A DNA stretch of 38,423 nucleotides from Promicromonosporaceae bacterium (GCA_009780755.1 WQZL01000002.1:1-38423); one strand, 5' to 3'. Counted from the stretch's first letter, positions 17,166 to 25,524 are shown. Notes: a model not told the origin generated them from the sequence alone. Translations and numbers: made by a program.

Positions 17166-19420
17166 TGTTGCTCCCTGGTGCCAGGCGTGCTGTTACGGCC
17201 TCGGTACTGCTTACGACCACCGCCAGGCTGACTAGTGGTCGACGTGGAAATTGGTGAGGTAGGGGTGGGTCTGATCTGCCCAAACCGTTTGACCGGCCCC
17301 GTAGTGGTGCCTCGTCCGGTTGGGTTGAGGGCATACCCGCCTGCCGGGCCTTGCCCACCCCCACCCCCTGGCCGCGACCGGCCACCATCTGTTTCGCCTG
17401 TGGTACTTGGCGCGGGGGGAGTGGGGCCGACGTGAGCACGCTTGGGGGTTTGCGGGCCGCTCGAGGCCGCTCCGGCAATCCCGCCCCCGCCGAGTACGCC
17501 ACCGTCGGTGACCCCGCCGCCCGTGATGCCACCACCGCCAAGCACGCCAGTGGTGCCATCTCCTGGAAGCGAGCCGCTCCCGCCGCCGCGTGGGTCGAAA
17601 ACGCCAGCTGTGTCCGCCCTATCTGACCCATCAAGGCCAGACCAGGGCGCGCCGCCCGTTTCGGAGCCTGGATAATCCGCGCCGCCGAACCCGCCGACGG
17701 GTTCTGTAATTGAGCCGCCCAGGTCGGAGCCCGAAGGACTGAAGCTACCGCTGGTGCTGCCATCCGAGGGGCTGCCTGCGGTTGTATCTGACTGGTCAGC
17801 GCTAGTAGGCCCGCTGATTGGCCCTGGCGCCAGGGAGCTCAAATCACCCGTGTGCCCGCTGGCGCTGTCGGAGGTTGAGCCCTGCCCGCTGGTGTTGCGG
17901 TTTTGGCCAGGGCCACCGAGGCCAAGCGAGCTGTTGCCCGCACCTGGCTGGCCGCTGACCGGCGAGGTATCGGTGGCGTCGGCTTTCCCACCAGCGGATG
18001 CCTTGTTAGCCGACTTCTTGTAGGAGTCGTCGTCGGCCTTGCCCTTGTTGTTCGCCTCTTGAACTTTCCCGGCAAACGATCCGAGCCCGGAGAACGCGCC
18101 CTTGGCCGAGTTGACTGCCCCACCGATAGCTGGCCCTAGGTTGGCGAAAACGAACCCGACGAACTGGAACACCGCCAACGGGGCGGCTACCGCCATCATC
18201 ATCCCGATAATCCCGGTGATCAACGTGTTGAACCCATCGCCTTGCGTGATGAGCAGCAGATTCAGCGACAAGATGCCAGAAATGATGGGCTTGACCAGCA
18301 CGAGAGTGGTCGCCATCTCTAGCCAGCGCACAGACATCGAACGGGTATGCCGGTTCCCGGCTAAGAACAACGCCACCGGCGCCAATGCCGCCAGGAGCAT
18401 CTGCCCGTAGGTGACCAGCGCGAGCACCCCAACCAGGGCGAGCAGCATGATAAACGCCCCGGCTACCACCCCGACGAGCACCAGCCACCCGACCGGGCCT
18501 TTGAGCGTGAGCGCGGCAGTAGCCATCTTGACGGCCATCAACCCACCAGCGGTCATCCCCGAGGCCACTAGGGCCGCACCAGATGGGTCATTGAACATAT
18601 GCACTACCGAGTGCAGGATCTGCGCTGAAGCCCAATCCCCGATACGAATCAAGCGAGCAAAGATAATCAGCGCGGCCATCGTTGCTGGCCACGCGGCCAA
18701 CGCCCACATGGCCCCGGAGATCATCATCGACCCGTTACGGGTCAGCGCGCCCTTAGCGATCTCCAGGACACACAGCGCCAGGGCCGGGAAGATCATCAGC
18801 CCAGCCCACCTAGCGGTCTGGGAAAGCACGATCGCCCACTCAGTGTCATCAATCTGAGTCAACGGGTTATTGACCGCAGCCTCGAACAGCTCAGCTACCC
18901 GGTACAGCGCGTTGATCGACTCACACGAAATCCACCCGCCAATGTCGAACGACATGTTGAACGGGTTGAGGTTGATGTACCCGCCGCAGTCCAACGGCAG
19001 AGTCAGTGGGTCAAACAACTGGTTGGCCAGATCATCACATTCCTGCACGGTATGCCCAAGGACGAGGCATCTAGGCCAAAAGTCCTGCTCGGCAATCTCT
19101 TCTGGCGGGGCAGGGCGCGGGCCACCGCCAGGCCAGGGCGCTCCTGGCCGCAGTTGAACATTTACTCTTGTGATTGAAAAAAGATCGGTGACAACTGTGC
19201 AGTAAGTGTTTAATCTAGTCTCATCATCGATGCACCATTGGGCGACTTGTTCGGGCGTCCAGTCCCAGCCCGGCTCAGCAGTATCAGCGGTATCGGCGGT
19301 AGCTGGTACTTCAAGGCCGATGAGGAAAGCCAGGGCAGCGAAGAGCGCTAGGAAAACACGGCATGCCCGAGCAGCCCACCGGGACGGGGTGGGTTGCTCG
19401 GGCACGACGGTTTTATCCAC
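17162..19420 (-). CDS. TrbL/VirB6-like polytopic channel protein
   Basis: A 752-aa protein starting with GTG. A signal-anchor segment (about 18-42) is followed by a Cys-containing external region (about 60-190) and then seven or more membrane helices (about 200-430), the VirB6/TrbL pattern for the inner-membrane part of the channel. Residues after about 450 are Gly/Ser/Thr/Pro-rich and probably disordered, with runs such as GGGGITGGGVTDGGVLGGGG. The gene lies between VirB2-like genes and SCO6880. The start has AGGG about 6 nt upstream and lies 10 nt after the preceding stop. Confidence 0.85.
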   Translation of the reverse strand: MDKTVVPEQPTPSRWAARACRVFLALFAALAFLIGLEVPATADTADTAEPGWDWTPEQVAQWCIDDETRLNTYCTVVTDLFSITRVNVQLRPGAPWPGGGPRPAPPEEIAEQDFWPRCLVLGHTVQECDDLANQLFDPLTLPLDCGGYINLNPFNMSFDIGGWISCESINALYRVAELFEAAVNNPLTQIDDTEWAIVLSQTARWAGLMIFPALALCVLEIAKGALTRNGSMMISGAMWALAAWPATMAALIIFARLIRIGDWASAQILHSVVHMFNDPSGAALVASGMTAGGLMAVKMATAALTLKGPVGWLVLVGVVAGAFIMLLALVGVLALVTYGQMLLAALAPVALFLAGNRHTRSMSVRWLEMATTLVLVKPIISGILSLNLLLITQGDGFNTLITGIIGMMMAVAAPLAVFQFVGFVFANLGPAIGGAVNSAKGAFSGLGSFAGKVQEANNKGKADDDSYKKSANKASAGGKADATDTSPVSGQPGAGNSSLGLGGPGQNRNTSGQGSTSDSASGHTGDLSSLAPGPISGPTSADQSDTTAGSPSDGSTSGSFSPSGSDLGGSITEPVGGFGGADYPGSETGGAPWSGLDGSDRADTAGVFDPRGGGSGSLPGDGTTGVLGGGGITGGGVTDGGVLGGGGIAGAASSGPQTPKRAHVGPTPPAPSTTGETDGGRSRPGGGGGQGPAGGYALNPTGRGTTTGPVKRFGQIRPTPTSPISTSTTSQPGGGRKQYRGRNSTPGTREQQ

Positions 19421-19430
19421 GGCCCTGTGC

Positions 19431-19790
19431 TTAGAACCCGTGTTCTAGGCCAGCAGCCCAAGCAACGATAGCGAACGAGGCACCGACAAGCAGCGCGCCG
19501 ACAGCGCAGGCGATGGCTACACCCCAGCCGATCTGCTGAAGGATGCTGGACTTAGCGAACTTCCCGGCCAAAGCGCCCAGGATGGCGAACACCAGCAGGA
19601 TGCCAAGAACCACTAAGGCAGATGCTTGGATAGCGCCTGCAATATCAACAATGATTCGTTGCCAAGGCATCAGGTCGTGCTGCATGGTCACGCCCAAGTT
19701 GGGCGGAATGTTGCCACTGCCTGAACCGGGGGCGGGTGAGGGGGTGTTGGCGCCCAGCCTGGTGGCTAAGTGTGAGGTGAGGGTGGTCAT
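19431..19790 (-). CDS. VirB2-like small membrane protein 1
   Basis: A 119-aa protein with a hydrophilic N terminus and two membrane helices (about 50-72 and 85-113), the layout of VirB2/TrbC pilins and of DUF6112-type proteins in actinobacterial transfer clusters. AGGAG lies about 8 nt before the ATG. It resembles its upstream neighbour in the N-terminal phrase LxxRLGA and in helix arrangement, so the two are probably distant duplicates. A role as channel or pilus subunit is inferred from shape and position. Confidence 0.75.
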   Translation of the reverse strand: MTTLTSHLATRLGANTPSPAPGSGSGNIPPNLGVTMQHDLMPWQRIIVDIAGAIQASALVVLGILLVFAILGALAGKFAKSSILQQIGWGVAIACAVGALLVGASFAIVAWAAGLEHGF

Positions 19791-19831
19791 AGCGGTTCTC
19801 CTAAGGGGTAGGGAGGGTGCAGGTTGTCGGG

Positions 19832-20197
19832 TTAGAAGAGGGTCCAGCCCTCCATTAAGGAATGGCGCAGTGACCAGGCAACGGCTCCGGTGATGGAGCC
19901 GATGATGGTCGCGGCGATCAGGCAGATCAGGGCGCCTTGGATGTAGTCACCTGATGAGCGGCCAAAGGGCTGGATGCCGACCTTGTACGAGATTCCACCG
20001 ACAATGGCCAGGATGAATGCGATGCCGACTATGACGAGCGCAGAATAGATAATGGCTCCGACGAGGTCTTGAAGCCCGCTGTGCATGGAGGCGGTGTGTG
20101 TGCTTCCTTGGGGGTCATTGGTGACCCATTCGAGATTGATTGGCGGGATATCAACGGCGCCGAGTCGGGCTGTCAGAGAAGAGGGGGTGGTTAACAT
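19832..20197 (-). CDS. VirB2-like small membrane protein 2
   Basis: A 121-aa protein with N-terminal SSLTARLGA and two membrane helices (about 47-70 and 86-110). It is the likely paralogue of the 119-aa protein that follows it. AGGAG lies 5 nt before the ATG, which overlaps the end of the upstream gene by 7 nt. Tandem VirB2-like genes might give a heteromeric pilus or one pilin plus one channel lining protein. The sequence does not decide. Confidence 0.75.
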   Translation of the reverse strand: MLTTPSSLTARLGAVDIPPINLEWVTNDPQGSTHTASMHSGLQDLVGAIIYSALVIVGIAFILAIVGGISYKVGIQPFGRSSGDYIQGALICLIAATIIGSITGAVAWSLRHSLMEGWTLF

Positions 20198-20946
20198 GTC
20201 GCTCCTGGCATATTCCCGAACGGATGGAGCTGCACGATTCGCACTAGGCCGTCTGCTATGACCATTCCGATCTCACCGGCAACCGCGTTGAACACTGGTG
20301 GTGGTCCATCGTTAGTGTTTTCCCATTGGATACACACGAAGGCCAGCAAGCCACCTGACCCGGACTGAATGGTTGATAACTCAGTGGCGTCAAGAACCAT
20401 CGGGCGAGGATGAATGTCTGCACGTAAAGCACGGTCAGATAGCTCACGCAACAGGTCATCGCCGATATATGTCTGCCCACCATCTGCTAGCCACTGAGCG
20501 TTAGCACGGCCAGCGGCTGCGTCCCACGGAGTAGTCGCTGGTGCGCCAAGCGACCAAGGCTCTACAGAGAGGTCTTCGGGCTGCCAGTAGATAAACGCTT
20601 CGCGCAGCCACGCGAGCGCGATCTGCCAGTTGTCCTGATGCTCTTCAAACGAGATCGGATCAGTAACCGGCTCAGGTGTAGCGGTCGGCTCATATCCGGC
20701 CACCGCATCGTCATCTGGCCCAGGGACAGGGTGGATCGGAGATGCGGCAGTGCCGCCAGGCTCGAAAAGCCCCTCGCTGGCAGTGGGTGTAGGGGCTGGC
20801 TCGACCGGCACGATCACGGCAGGCGAGTAGGCGGCGGTGTTTACGCGTTCTACTTCATCGCTGAACCGCGAGATGGCTAGCCAGCCAACCACTACAGTAA
20901 TCAGCGCTGCCCATACCAGCACGACTGCGCGCCAAAGAAGTCTCAT
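20191..20946 (-). CDS. Membrane-anchored conjugation protein, possibly VirB8/TcpC-like
   Basis: A 251-aa protein: a short cytoplasmic start (MRLLWR), one membrane helix (about 6-26), a Pro-rich linker (about 40-90) and an extracytoplasmic domain of about 150 residues. Size, topology and position match the VirB8/TcpC/Orf13 class of Gram-positive secretion systems, but I see no diagnostic motif, so this is by analogy. The start MRLLW lies 2 nt after the upstream stop. The longer open frame would start inside the previous gene. Confidence 0.65.
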   Translation of the reverse strand: MRLLWRAVVLVWAALITVVVGWLAISRFSDEVERVNTAAYSPAVIVPVEPAPTPTASEGLFEPGGTAASPIHPVPGPDDDAVAGYEPTATPEPVTDPISFEEHQDNWQIALAWLREAFIYWQPEDLSVEPWSLGAPATTPWDAAAGRANAQWLADGGQTYIGDDLLRELSDRALRADIHPRPMVLDATELSTIQSGSGGLLAFVCIQWENTNDGPPPVFNAVAGEIGMVIADGLVRIVQLHPFGNMPGATC

Positions 20947-20948
20947 GT

Positions 20949-22070
20949 CTAGTACCAGCCCCGATCTTGGAAGTGTGCCCAAGCCCCGCAAGGGGTTTGA
21001 TGGCGGTTACGGATGTAGTTCAGGCCCCACCTGATCTGTGAATCAGGCGAAGCAAGCCAGGCATCAGTGGCGGTCTCTGGGTGACAGGTGTTAACCGCTT
21101 GGGGTATCCCGCGGGCGTTTCCGCAACCACTGGCGCAGTCACACCCGCCAGGAGTGCGGTTGATGGCCTCGTGATCCCAACCCGACTCGCGCATCCAAAG
21201 CTCCAGCAGGCATTCCCACTCATCCCCGACCCAGCCCTGCTCGGCAGCGATGGCCTGACCAAGTACCCGGTTTAGCTCAGGGGTATCGCCATGCCCCCCA
21301 GGATTGGGCAAGCAGTCAATGCCGAGTTCTTCTGCGGAAACCCATTCCCAATGCCAAGGCTCAGGCCTTGATCCATCGGCATGTGCCCATGTCGGGTGAA
21401 ACCACCCGAACCGCCCCGCATTAGCGCGCATCCAGTCATGCTCGATACCGAACACGGCAGCAGGACCAGTGAAATCGACCGCGATACCCCACCCATGCCA
21501 AGACTGCCCCGGAGTAGCCGCCAACGGATTAGAAACCATCGCACCCTGCTGGGCGCGAGTCCGATACCCGTTCCCAATCCCAAGTGGGACACCGAACTGC
21601 TCATAGAACGCGGTACGTAGGCCCTGGAGCCCGGCCCAAGCATCACAGTGAAGGAACGCGCCAAACCAGGTCGCGTCTTCTGCAAACGGTGGCGACATCC
21701 TGCACATCAATGGATGCTCCCGATACCGCAAATGCCCAGACTCGGGATACCCGGCTTGCCAGCCCCGCGCGATATTCGGCGGGGTCTGAACGAAAGCATC
21801 TTCGGGCCACAACAACGAAGGATGCGGGCGTGAACCGACGCGATACCAGGACTGAGCTACGCCAAACCAGTTATCTAACTGGTAGTCAGGGAACAGACAC
21901 GGCGCGCTCCAATGAGCGTTACCCGACGATGCCTGGTTCGATGACCCGGCACCCACGAATCCGGCCAGCAGCATCACCAGGAACAACCCCGCAGCGGTAA
22001 CGCCGCCTCCAACGCCGAGTAGCCCAAAGAGTGTCAGACGCCGGATGGCCGAACGTTTACGTCGTTTCAT
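20949..22070 (-). CDS. Bifunctional cell-wall hydrolase: VanY-type peptidase plus transglycosylase
   Basis: A 373-aa protein with one N-terminal membrane anchor (about 12-38). A VanY/DD-carboxypeptidase domain lies at about 160-250: YRT near its start, the zinc-binding SWHGWGIAVDF block and the closing PWHWEW. A lysozyme-like domain lies at about 285-373, with a candidate catalytic Glu in MRESGWDHEAIN, then GIPQ and a WGLNYIRNR-type end as in Apf/transglycosylase C termini. Such enzymes open the wall for the conjugation channel. The start MKRRKRS was chosen because GGAGGTG lies 8 nt upstream. The longer frame (from 22118) has none. It is the first gene of the transfer block. Confidence 0.9.
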   Translation of the reverse strand: MKRRKRSAIRRLTLFGLLGVGGGVTAAGLFLVMLLAGFVGAGSSNQASSGNAHWSAPCLFPDYQLDNWFGVAQSWYRVGSRPHPSLLWPEDAFVQTPPNIARGWQAGYPESGHLRYREHPLMCRMSPPFAEDATWFGAFLHCDAWAGLQGLRTAFYEQFGVPLGIGNGYRTRAQQGAMVSNPLAATPGQSWHGWGIAVDFTGPAAVFGIEHDWMRANAGRFGWFHPTWAHADGSRPEPWHWEWVSAEELGIDCLPNPGGHGDTPELNRVLGQAIAAEQGWVGDEWECLLELWMRESGWDHEAINRTPGGCDCASGCGNARGIPQAVNTCHPETATDAWLASPDSQIRWGLNYIRNRHQTPCGAWAHFQDRGWY

Positions 22071-22581
22071 GCGCTGACACCTCCGTCCCAAACTCAGCCA
22101 GCTGCAACCGACTAACACCTCAGATCAGGTGACGCAGCCCCGATTCCGATATCAGATCAGCATTTGCGCAGGTCAGAACGGCGAAAATGCGTTTTCTGGG
22201 GCGCACACGGGTGAAGTCATTTTGTGATACGGCCTTGCTCTGCTTCTTCGTCTAGTTCTTGTCAGCTCGGGTTGGCGCACATAACAGGAGTGATCCGACT
22301 AGAGCTGCGCCCGCCTTTAGTTGTATGGCGTGAAAAACACGCTCCGACCTGCGGCTGGCTCACAAAGCTCTTGCCATATATCAGCTGGCGCATCCATCAG
22401 CTTTGCGGACGGCGTCTGGCGATGATTGCGAAGCACTGGAAGGCCGGCAAGGACTGGTTCAAGGTCATCAAGCAGATCGTGGATGCCGCTTACGTTGTCG
22501 TCGCTTTCCTGTGGCATGGCTCGACAGCACACCTGGTGGCTGGTGCGGCCAAGACTGTTCTCGGTCAATTCGGCCAGGCCA
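22071..22581. other. Gap between replication-like and transfer genes
   Basis: 511 bp with no confident gene. It holds two copies of CAGATCAG (22121-22128 and 22153-22160), GATATC between them, and GCATTT/AAATGC arms around 22160-22190. It probably contains the promoter of the transfer operon and might contain an origin of transfer. A plus-strand frame from 22422 starts MIAKHWKAGKDWF and looks protein-like for about 65 codons, but it runs on antisense into the neighbouring gene without a stop, so I do not call it. Confidence 0.4.
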
Positions 22582-23940
22582 TCAATCTGGTCGACCTCGT
22601 GCATCGGTTCGTGGTGGTGGCTCGATGGGGGTGGGCTTGGGTCGTCCTACGGTTACTCGGGCGAGGTCGGCTTCGGCGGCGAGGTACGCGGCGGTGTTCC
22701 GGACGCTGGCTGTGTTCATCGGCTGGCCGCCGTTCGCGCGCGCGGCTTGGAGCGCGGCACGAGCTGCAGCGAGTCCTGATGCTCGCACGATGTTCTCCTC
22801 GGTGGTGGGGGAGTGGTTTCGGGTGGCGTCAAGGGCGTGGAGCTCGCGCTGCTGTCTGGTGCCGGCGGCGATCTGCCTGGCCCTGGCTAGGGATCGTTGG
22901 CTCTTGGAAGGCAGTGGTTGGCCGTCGTCGCCCATCCAGGCCACGAAGCGGTACATCAGCCACCTGGCCGGGTGGACGACTCCGTAGGCACCGTAGTGTG
23001 GCGGCCTGGTGTCATCGGGTCGCCAGTCAACGGCGTGGTGGAGGTCAGCTACCGTCCAGTCAGCGGCCAGCCAGGGGCGGATCACGGCCGCGATAGCCCG
23101 CACCGAGGAGCGTCGAAGCACCGGTAACCGGTCTTGGAGGGCTTCGGCGGCCGAAAGGGACATTCTCCGGGCTGCTCTTCGTGTCACCCGCCCGTCACCC
23201 GCCCACGCGTCGTCATTGAAAGCAGCGTCGGTACCTCCCGCCACCGGCTCGCTTGCCGGTGCTGCGCCTACGACCGAGCCAGAAGAACGCGCCCGAAGGG
23301 CGTCCTTCTCTGTTTCGGTCTTGCGCGCGGGTGTGGGATACGTTGTAGTCGTGCTTAGCACGCGGGGGGTCCGAGTTCTTTCCACAGGTTTAGGAACGGC
23401 CAGGACGTATACGGCCGCATCGGCTCGCGGAGGGCCAAACTTGTCGCGGCGAAGCTGCATGCCGGCGGAGCGACCACCGGCTACCACCCCGAGTAGCCCT
23501 TGGGCTTTGAACCAGGCCAGTGCTGAGCCGACGGTGGAGCGAGCCAGGCCGGTTTGTTCCATGAGCCGTGCCCATGTGGGGCGGGTGGTCATCCTGGTCA
23601 AGTCCGCGAACCACGCCAGCACCCCACCAACCGCCAGTAGGTTCGCTTCCCGGTCTGCTCGCACGTTCGCTACCTCGATGGCATGCTGGTAGGCGTTGCG
23701 GAACTGACGGACCGTGGTGGGACGCACACGTCCGGCTGGGATCGCTGCGGTGATCGTCGAGGTAGAGCGCTCCTGCTCACGAGTGGGCCGCCGGGGAAAG
23801 ATGTGCGATCCGCGCGTGTGCTTCTCCCGGACGCAGTCTTTCTGCGGGCAAGGGAGCTTGTCGTCTGTTTCTGGGCGCGCCAAAGACCTCGCCGTAGCGA
23901 GGTGCAGGGTCTCAGAGATCAGGGTCGGGCCGCGGGTCAC
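22582..23940 (-). CDS. Winged-helix replication-initiator-like protein
   Basis: A 452-aa protein with a GTG start overlapping the upstream stop (GTGA). Residues about 75-175 form a winged-helix domain: NLLAVGGVLAWFADLT, then TTRPTWARLMEQTGLARSTV and ALAWFKAQGLL. This type is found in replication or transfer-initiation proteins of actinobacterial plasmids and elements. After a variable linker, residues about 285-345 contain VIRPWLAADWTVADLHHAVDWRP (two parts), a second helical block common in these proteins. The C-terminal 100 residues are Ala/Arg-rich. Function as replication initiator is inferred from family shape and from context (control-like region upstream). Confidence 0.6.
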   Translation of the reverse strand: MTRGPTLISETLHLATARSLARPETDDKLPCPQKDCVREKHTRGSHIFPRRPTREQERSTSTITAAIPAGRVRPTTVRQFRNAYQHAIEVANVRADREANLLAVGGVLAWFADLTRMTTRPTWARLMEQTGLARSTVGSALAWFKAQGLLGVVAGGRSAGMQLRRDKFGPPRADAAVYVLAVPKPVERTRTPRVLSTTTTYPTPARKTETEKDALRARSSGSVVGAAPASEPVAGGTDAAFNDDAWAGDGRVTRRAARRMSLSAAEALQDRLPVLRRSSVRAIAAVIRPWLAADWTVADLHHAVDWRPDDTRPPHYGAYGVVHPARWLMYRFVAWMGDDGQPLPSKSQRSLARARQIAAGTRQQRELHALDATRNHSPTTEENIVRASGLAAARAALQAARANGGQPMNTASVRNTAAYLAAEADLARVTVGRPKPTPIEPPPRTDARGRPD

Positions 23941-24137
23941 CGCTTCCCGCGCAAGCCGGCGCGACGGATCGACAACAGGAGCCAGGCCGCCGTGGCGGCT
24001 CCTAACAGGACAGAAAGCGGCAGTGAAGCGCGTTGTTCCTGTCGTCCTTGACAGGAGCTCACACAGTTAACGTGGCTCGTGGGGCATGCATTGTGCCAAT
24101 GCCGCTGGCCTAAATCACGAACGGCCGCTATGCTCAT
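23937..24137 (-). CDS. Small protein with C-terminal membrane segment
   Basis: A 66-aa frame, MSIAAVRDLG onward. It has three Cys in the middle and one hydrophobic segment near the C terminus (LSVLLGAATAAWLLLSI), then a basic end (RRAGLRGKR). Its start lies inside the previous frame and within a perfect hairpin (24126-24141). Its stop overlaps the GTG start of the replication-like gene. I recognise no family. It may act as a leader whose translation governs the following gene. Confidence 0.45.
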   Translation of the reverse strand: MSIAAVRDLGQRHWHNACPTSHVNCVSSCQGRQEQRASLPLSVLLGAATAAWLLLSIRRAGLRGKR

Positions 24138-24336
24138 AGCGCACCCCCGGTTCTTGCTGGTAGGTGTTGAACTCCGAGTCGAAGATCGTGTAATCCCTGG
24201 CGACCAAACCGAGACTTTGCGAACTTCGCTCAGCAGAACCCTCGCCCCTGGCGGGGGTTTTTGCGTACCCGCCAAGAACCCCACCACCACCAGCGGTGGG
24301 CAGCGAGAACAACGGGACATCGAACCAGGCGGTCAT
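24115..24336 (-). CDS. Hypothetical 73-aa ORF overlapping an antisense terminator
   Basis: The ATG overlaps the upstream stop (ATGA). The protein begins MTAWFDVPLF and has a Gly-rich stretch. The phrase YAKTPARGEGS is encoded by the plus-strand terminator hairpin at 24237-24262, a typical sign of translated terminator DNA, so the reading frame may not be a real gene. No family is recognised. Confidence 0.3.
   Translation of the reverse strand: MTAWFDVPLFSLPTAGGGGVLGGYAKTPARGEGSAERSSQSLGLVARDYTIFDSEFNTYQQEPGVRYEHSGRS
24126..24141. promoter_or_regulatory. Perfect hairpin around the start of the 66-aa gene
   Basis: CGCTAT and ATAGCG flank GCTC. In the minus-strand RNA the ATG of the 66-aa frame (24137) falls partly in the loop, so the hairpin could control translation into the replication-like gene. 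Confidence 0.45.
24200..24262 (+). ncRNA. Candidate antisense RNA upstream of the replication-like gene
   Basis: A strong intrinsic terminator lies at 24237-24262 on the plus strand: a 10-bp stem (AACCCTCGCC / GGCGGGGGTT) with a 3-nt loop running into TTTTT. No plus-strand gene precedes it. A plausible promoter is TTGAAC (from about 24168), 18 nt, then TAATCC, which would give a transcript of roughly 60 nt that also carries a GCGA/TCGC hairpin. It is antisense to the operon leading into the replication-like gene, as in plasmid copy-control RNAs. The terminator is seen. Promoter and function are inferred. Confidence 0.4.
24237..24262 (+). terminator. Intrinsic terminator on the plus strand
   Basis: A ten-base-pair GC-rich stem (one G-T pair), loop CCT, then five T. 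On the minus strand the stem is not followed by a T-run, so it works in the plus direction only, inside an operon that runs the other way. Confidence 0.75.
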
Positions 24337-24536
24337 CGACGACACCTCCCACACGTACACCCCGGCACCACCCGCGAAGGCGCAGCCAGCGCCCCGATGC
24401 CGCCCAGCACAACAAGCACTCCGCCGACAACCAGCGGGAACCGACTACCGGACATGATCGCGATCCCGGCAGTGACCAGCGGCCAGAAAACAAAATCAAC
24501 GGCATACCTGGTAACACGCTCATGATGATGACTCAT
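24333..24536 (-). CDS. Small two-helix membrane protein
   Basis: A 67-aa protein starting MSHHHERVTR. It has two hydrophobic segments (about 12-30 and 33-52) and a Cys-containing basic end (CTCGRCRR). A GGCGGTGA element lies about 8 nt before the ATG. It stands head-to-head with the plus-strand gene at 24764, sharing the 227-nt region that contains the conserved leader. I recognise no family. Confidence 0.6.
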   Translation of the reverse strand: MSHHHERVTRYAVDFVFWPLVTAGIAIMSGSRFPLVVGGVLVVLGGIGALAAPSRVVPGCTCGRCRR

Positions 24537-24641
24537 GAACCGATCACCGCCTTCGTTGGTGACGCGACGCCGTCTCCTGGCATCGCGCCACCAGCGGCCG
24601 GCGAATCAACACAGCGCGCCAGAGGCGCGCCCCCATGTGTG

Positions 24642-24763
24642 TTGTCACCGGCTCCTCCTACGCTCAGAACCGCTACCGAAGCTGCGACCTCGGCAGCAAC
24701 CTCGACAGTGCCAACAGCAGGCGCGGAATCCGCCGCGCCTGCACGAGTTGTAGGAGAAGAGTC
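24642..24763 (+). promoter_or_regulatory. Conserved cassette leader, copy C
   Basis: 122 nt that aligns with the leaders at 27966-28075 and 28757-28866 over its whole length, with one 12-nt insertion. Shared features are TGTCACCGGC near the start, CCGAAG with CCTCGG (weak hairpin), AACAGCAG, and CCTGCAC ending at the same distance before the start codon. The RBS here is AGGAG. Confidence 0.7.
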
Positions 24764-25513
24764 TTGTCGGAAAGCAAGGAAAGGCTCACGCGGCGCGTAG
24801 CTGCGCTTGAAGCCAAGCATGATCAGCAACTCGCTGAAAAAGCCGTGAGCGATCTCCCAGATGACCCCTTTATCCGGACGGCACGACGCCTTCGGGTTCG
24901 AGGAGGTAGAGCCGCAAAAACGGCAGATGTACTCCACATCGTATGGGGGTTGATCAAGGCTGGCGCTACTATTGCGGCCGTCGTCGGTATCTTCTTGGCC
25001 ATCCATTCCGCGAACGTCAACACTGACCGCTGGCAAGCCACCGTGGACGCTGAGGCCGCCCGCTGGGAGCAAGGAGCAGCTGAACTTGCGGCAATCGCCA
25101 ATCTCCCTACTATCGAGATTGGGCTGGGTATTGGTGTGCCGACAACCAGAGAGGAGCAAACCCTGGTCGTCATCACAAACAGCGGGCGCCTTCAAGTTGA
25201 CATCATCGGAGCCGAAATCCGGATCTTCGACGGGTTTTTCACTGACATTTGGGGATGCGGGGAGTTCCCGCTGCGCCTTGAGCCCGGTGCCTCTGGCGTA
25301 GTCGCGTTTCCTGGACTGCACATAATCAGCGAGATTATGGTAATTACAGCAACAGGTGACAGGCTCTTCTTGCCTGTGGCAACAGCCGACTACGAAACAA
25401 CACGACTGCTGATGTTTGCCTACTCTGTCGATGAAGATACACTTCGCGCCTGCGAAGAGTTCCTCTTCTGGCCTGGCCGTCCCCGATTCCCCGTGAGTCC
25501 TCGCAATGACTGA
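24764..25513 (+). CDS. Membrane-anchored protein of unknown function (cassette gene C)
   Basis: A 249-aa protein with TTG start. Its start was set by AGGAG 8 nt upstream and by the exact match of leader spacing with two other genes. N-terminal residues 1-50 are charged and helical. One membrane helix spans about 55-78 (WGLIKAGATIAAVVGIFLAI), followed by a short helix and a beta-rich domain of about 130 residues with Ile/Val/Gly strands. It lies antisense to the rest of the block and ends 11 nt before the convergent gene's stop. The base composition is less GC-rich than its neighbours. No family is recognised. A surface or entry-exclusion-type role is conceivable but unsupported. Confidence 0.75.
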   Translation: MSESKERLTRRVAALEAKHDQQLAEKAVSDLPDDPFIRTARRLRVRGGRAAKTADVLHIVWGLIKAGATIAAVVGIFLAIHSANVNTDRWQATVDAEAARWEQGAAELAAIANLPTIEIGLGIGVPTTREEQTLVVITNSGRLQVDIIGAEIRIFDGFFTDIWGCGEFPLRLEPGASGVVAFPGLHIISEIMVITATGDRLFLPVATADYETTRLLMFAYSVDEDTLRACEEFLFWPGRPRFPVSPRND

Positions 25514-25524
25514 TTGATCCAGGT

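Noticed and set aside
22317..22604. 95-aa acidic minus-strand frame overlapping the end of the replication-like gene
   Set aside because: Weak start site and no recognisable features. It competes with the opposite-strand reading, so neither is supported.
22422..23096. Plus-strand frame beginning MIAKHWKAGKDWF
   Set aside because: After about 65 plausible codons it continues as antisense of the winged-helix gene with no stop, and it lacks a clear RBS. I kept it only as a note on the gap.
24038..24055. CCTGTC/GACAGG hairpin as a terminator
   Set aside because: Six base pairs with no T-run, inside the 66-aa frame. Probably incidental.
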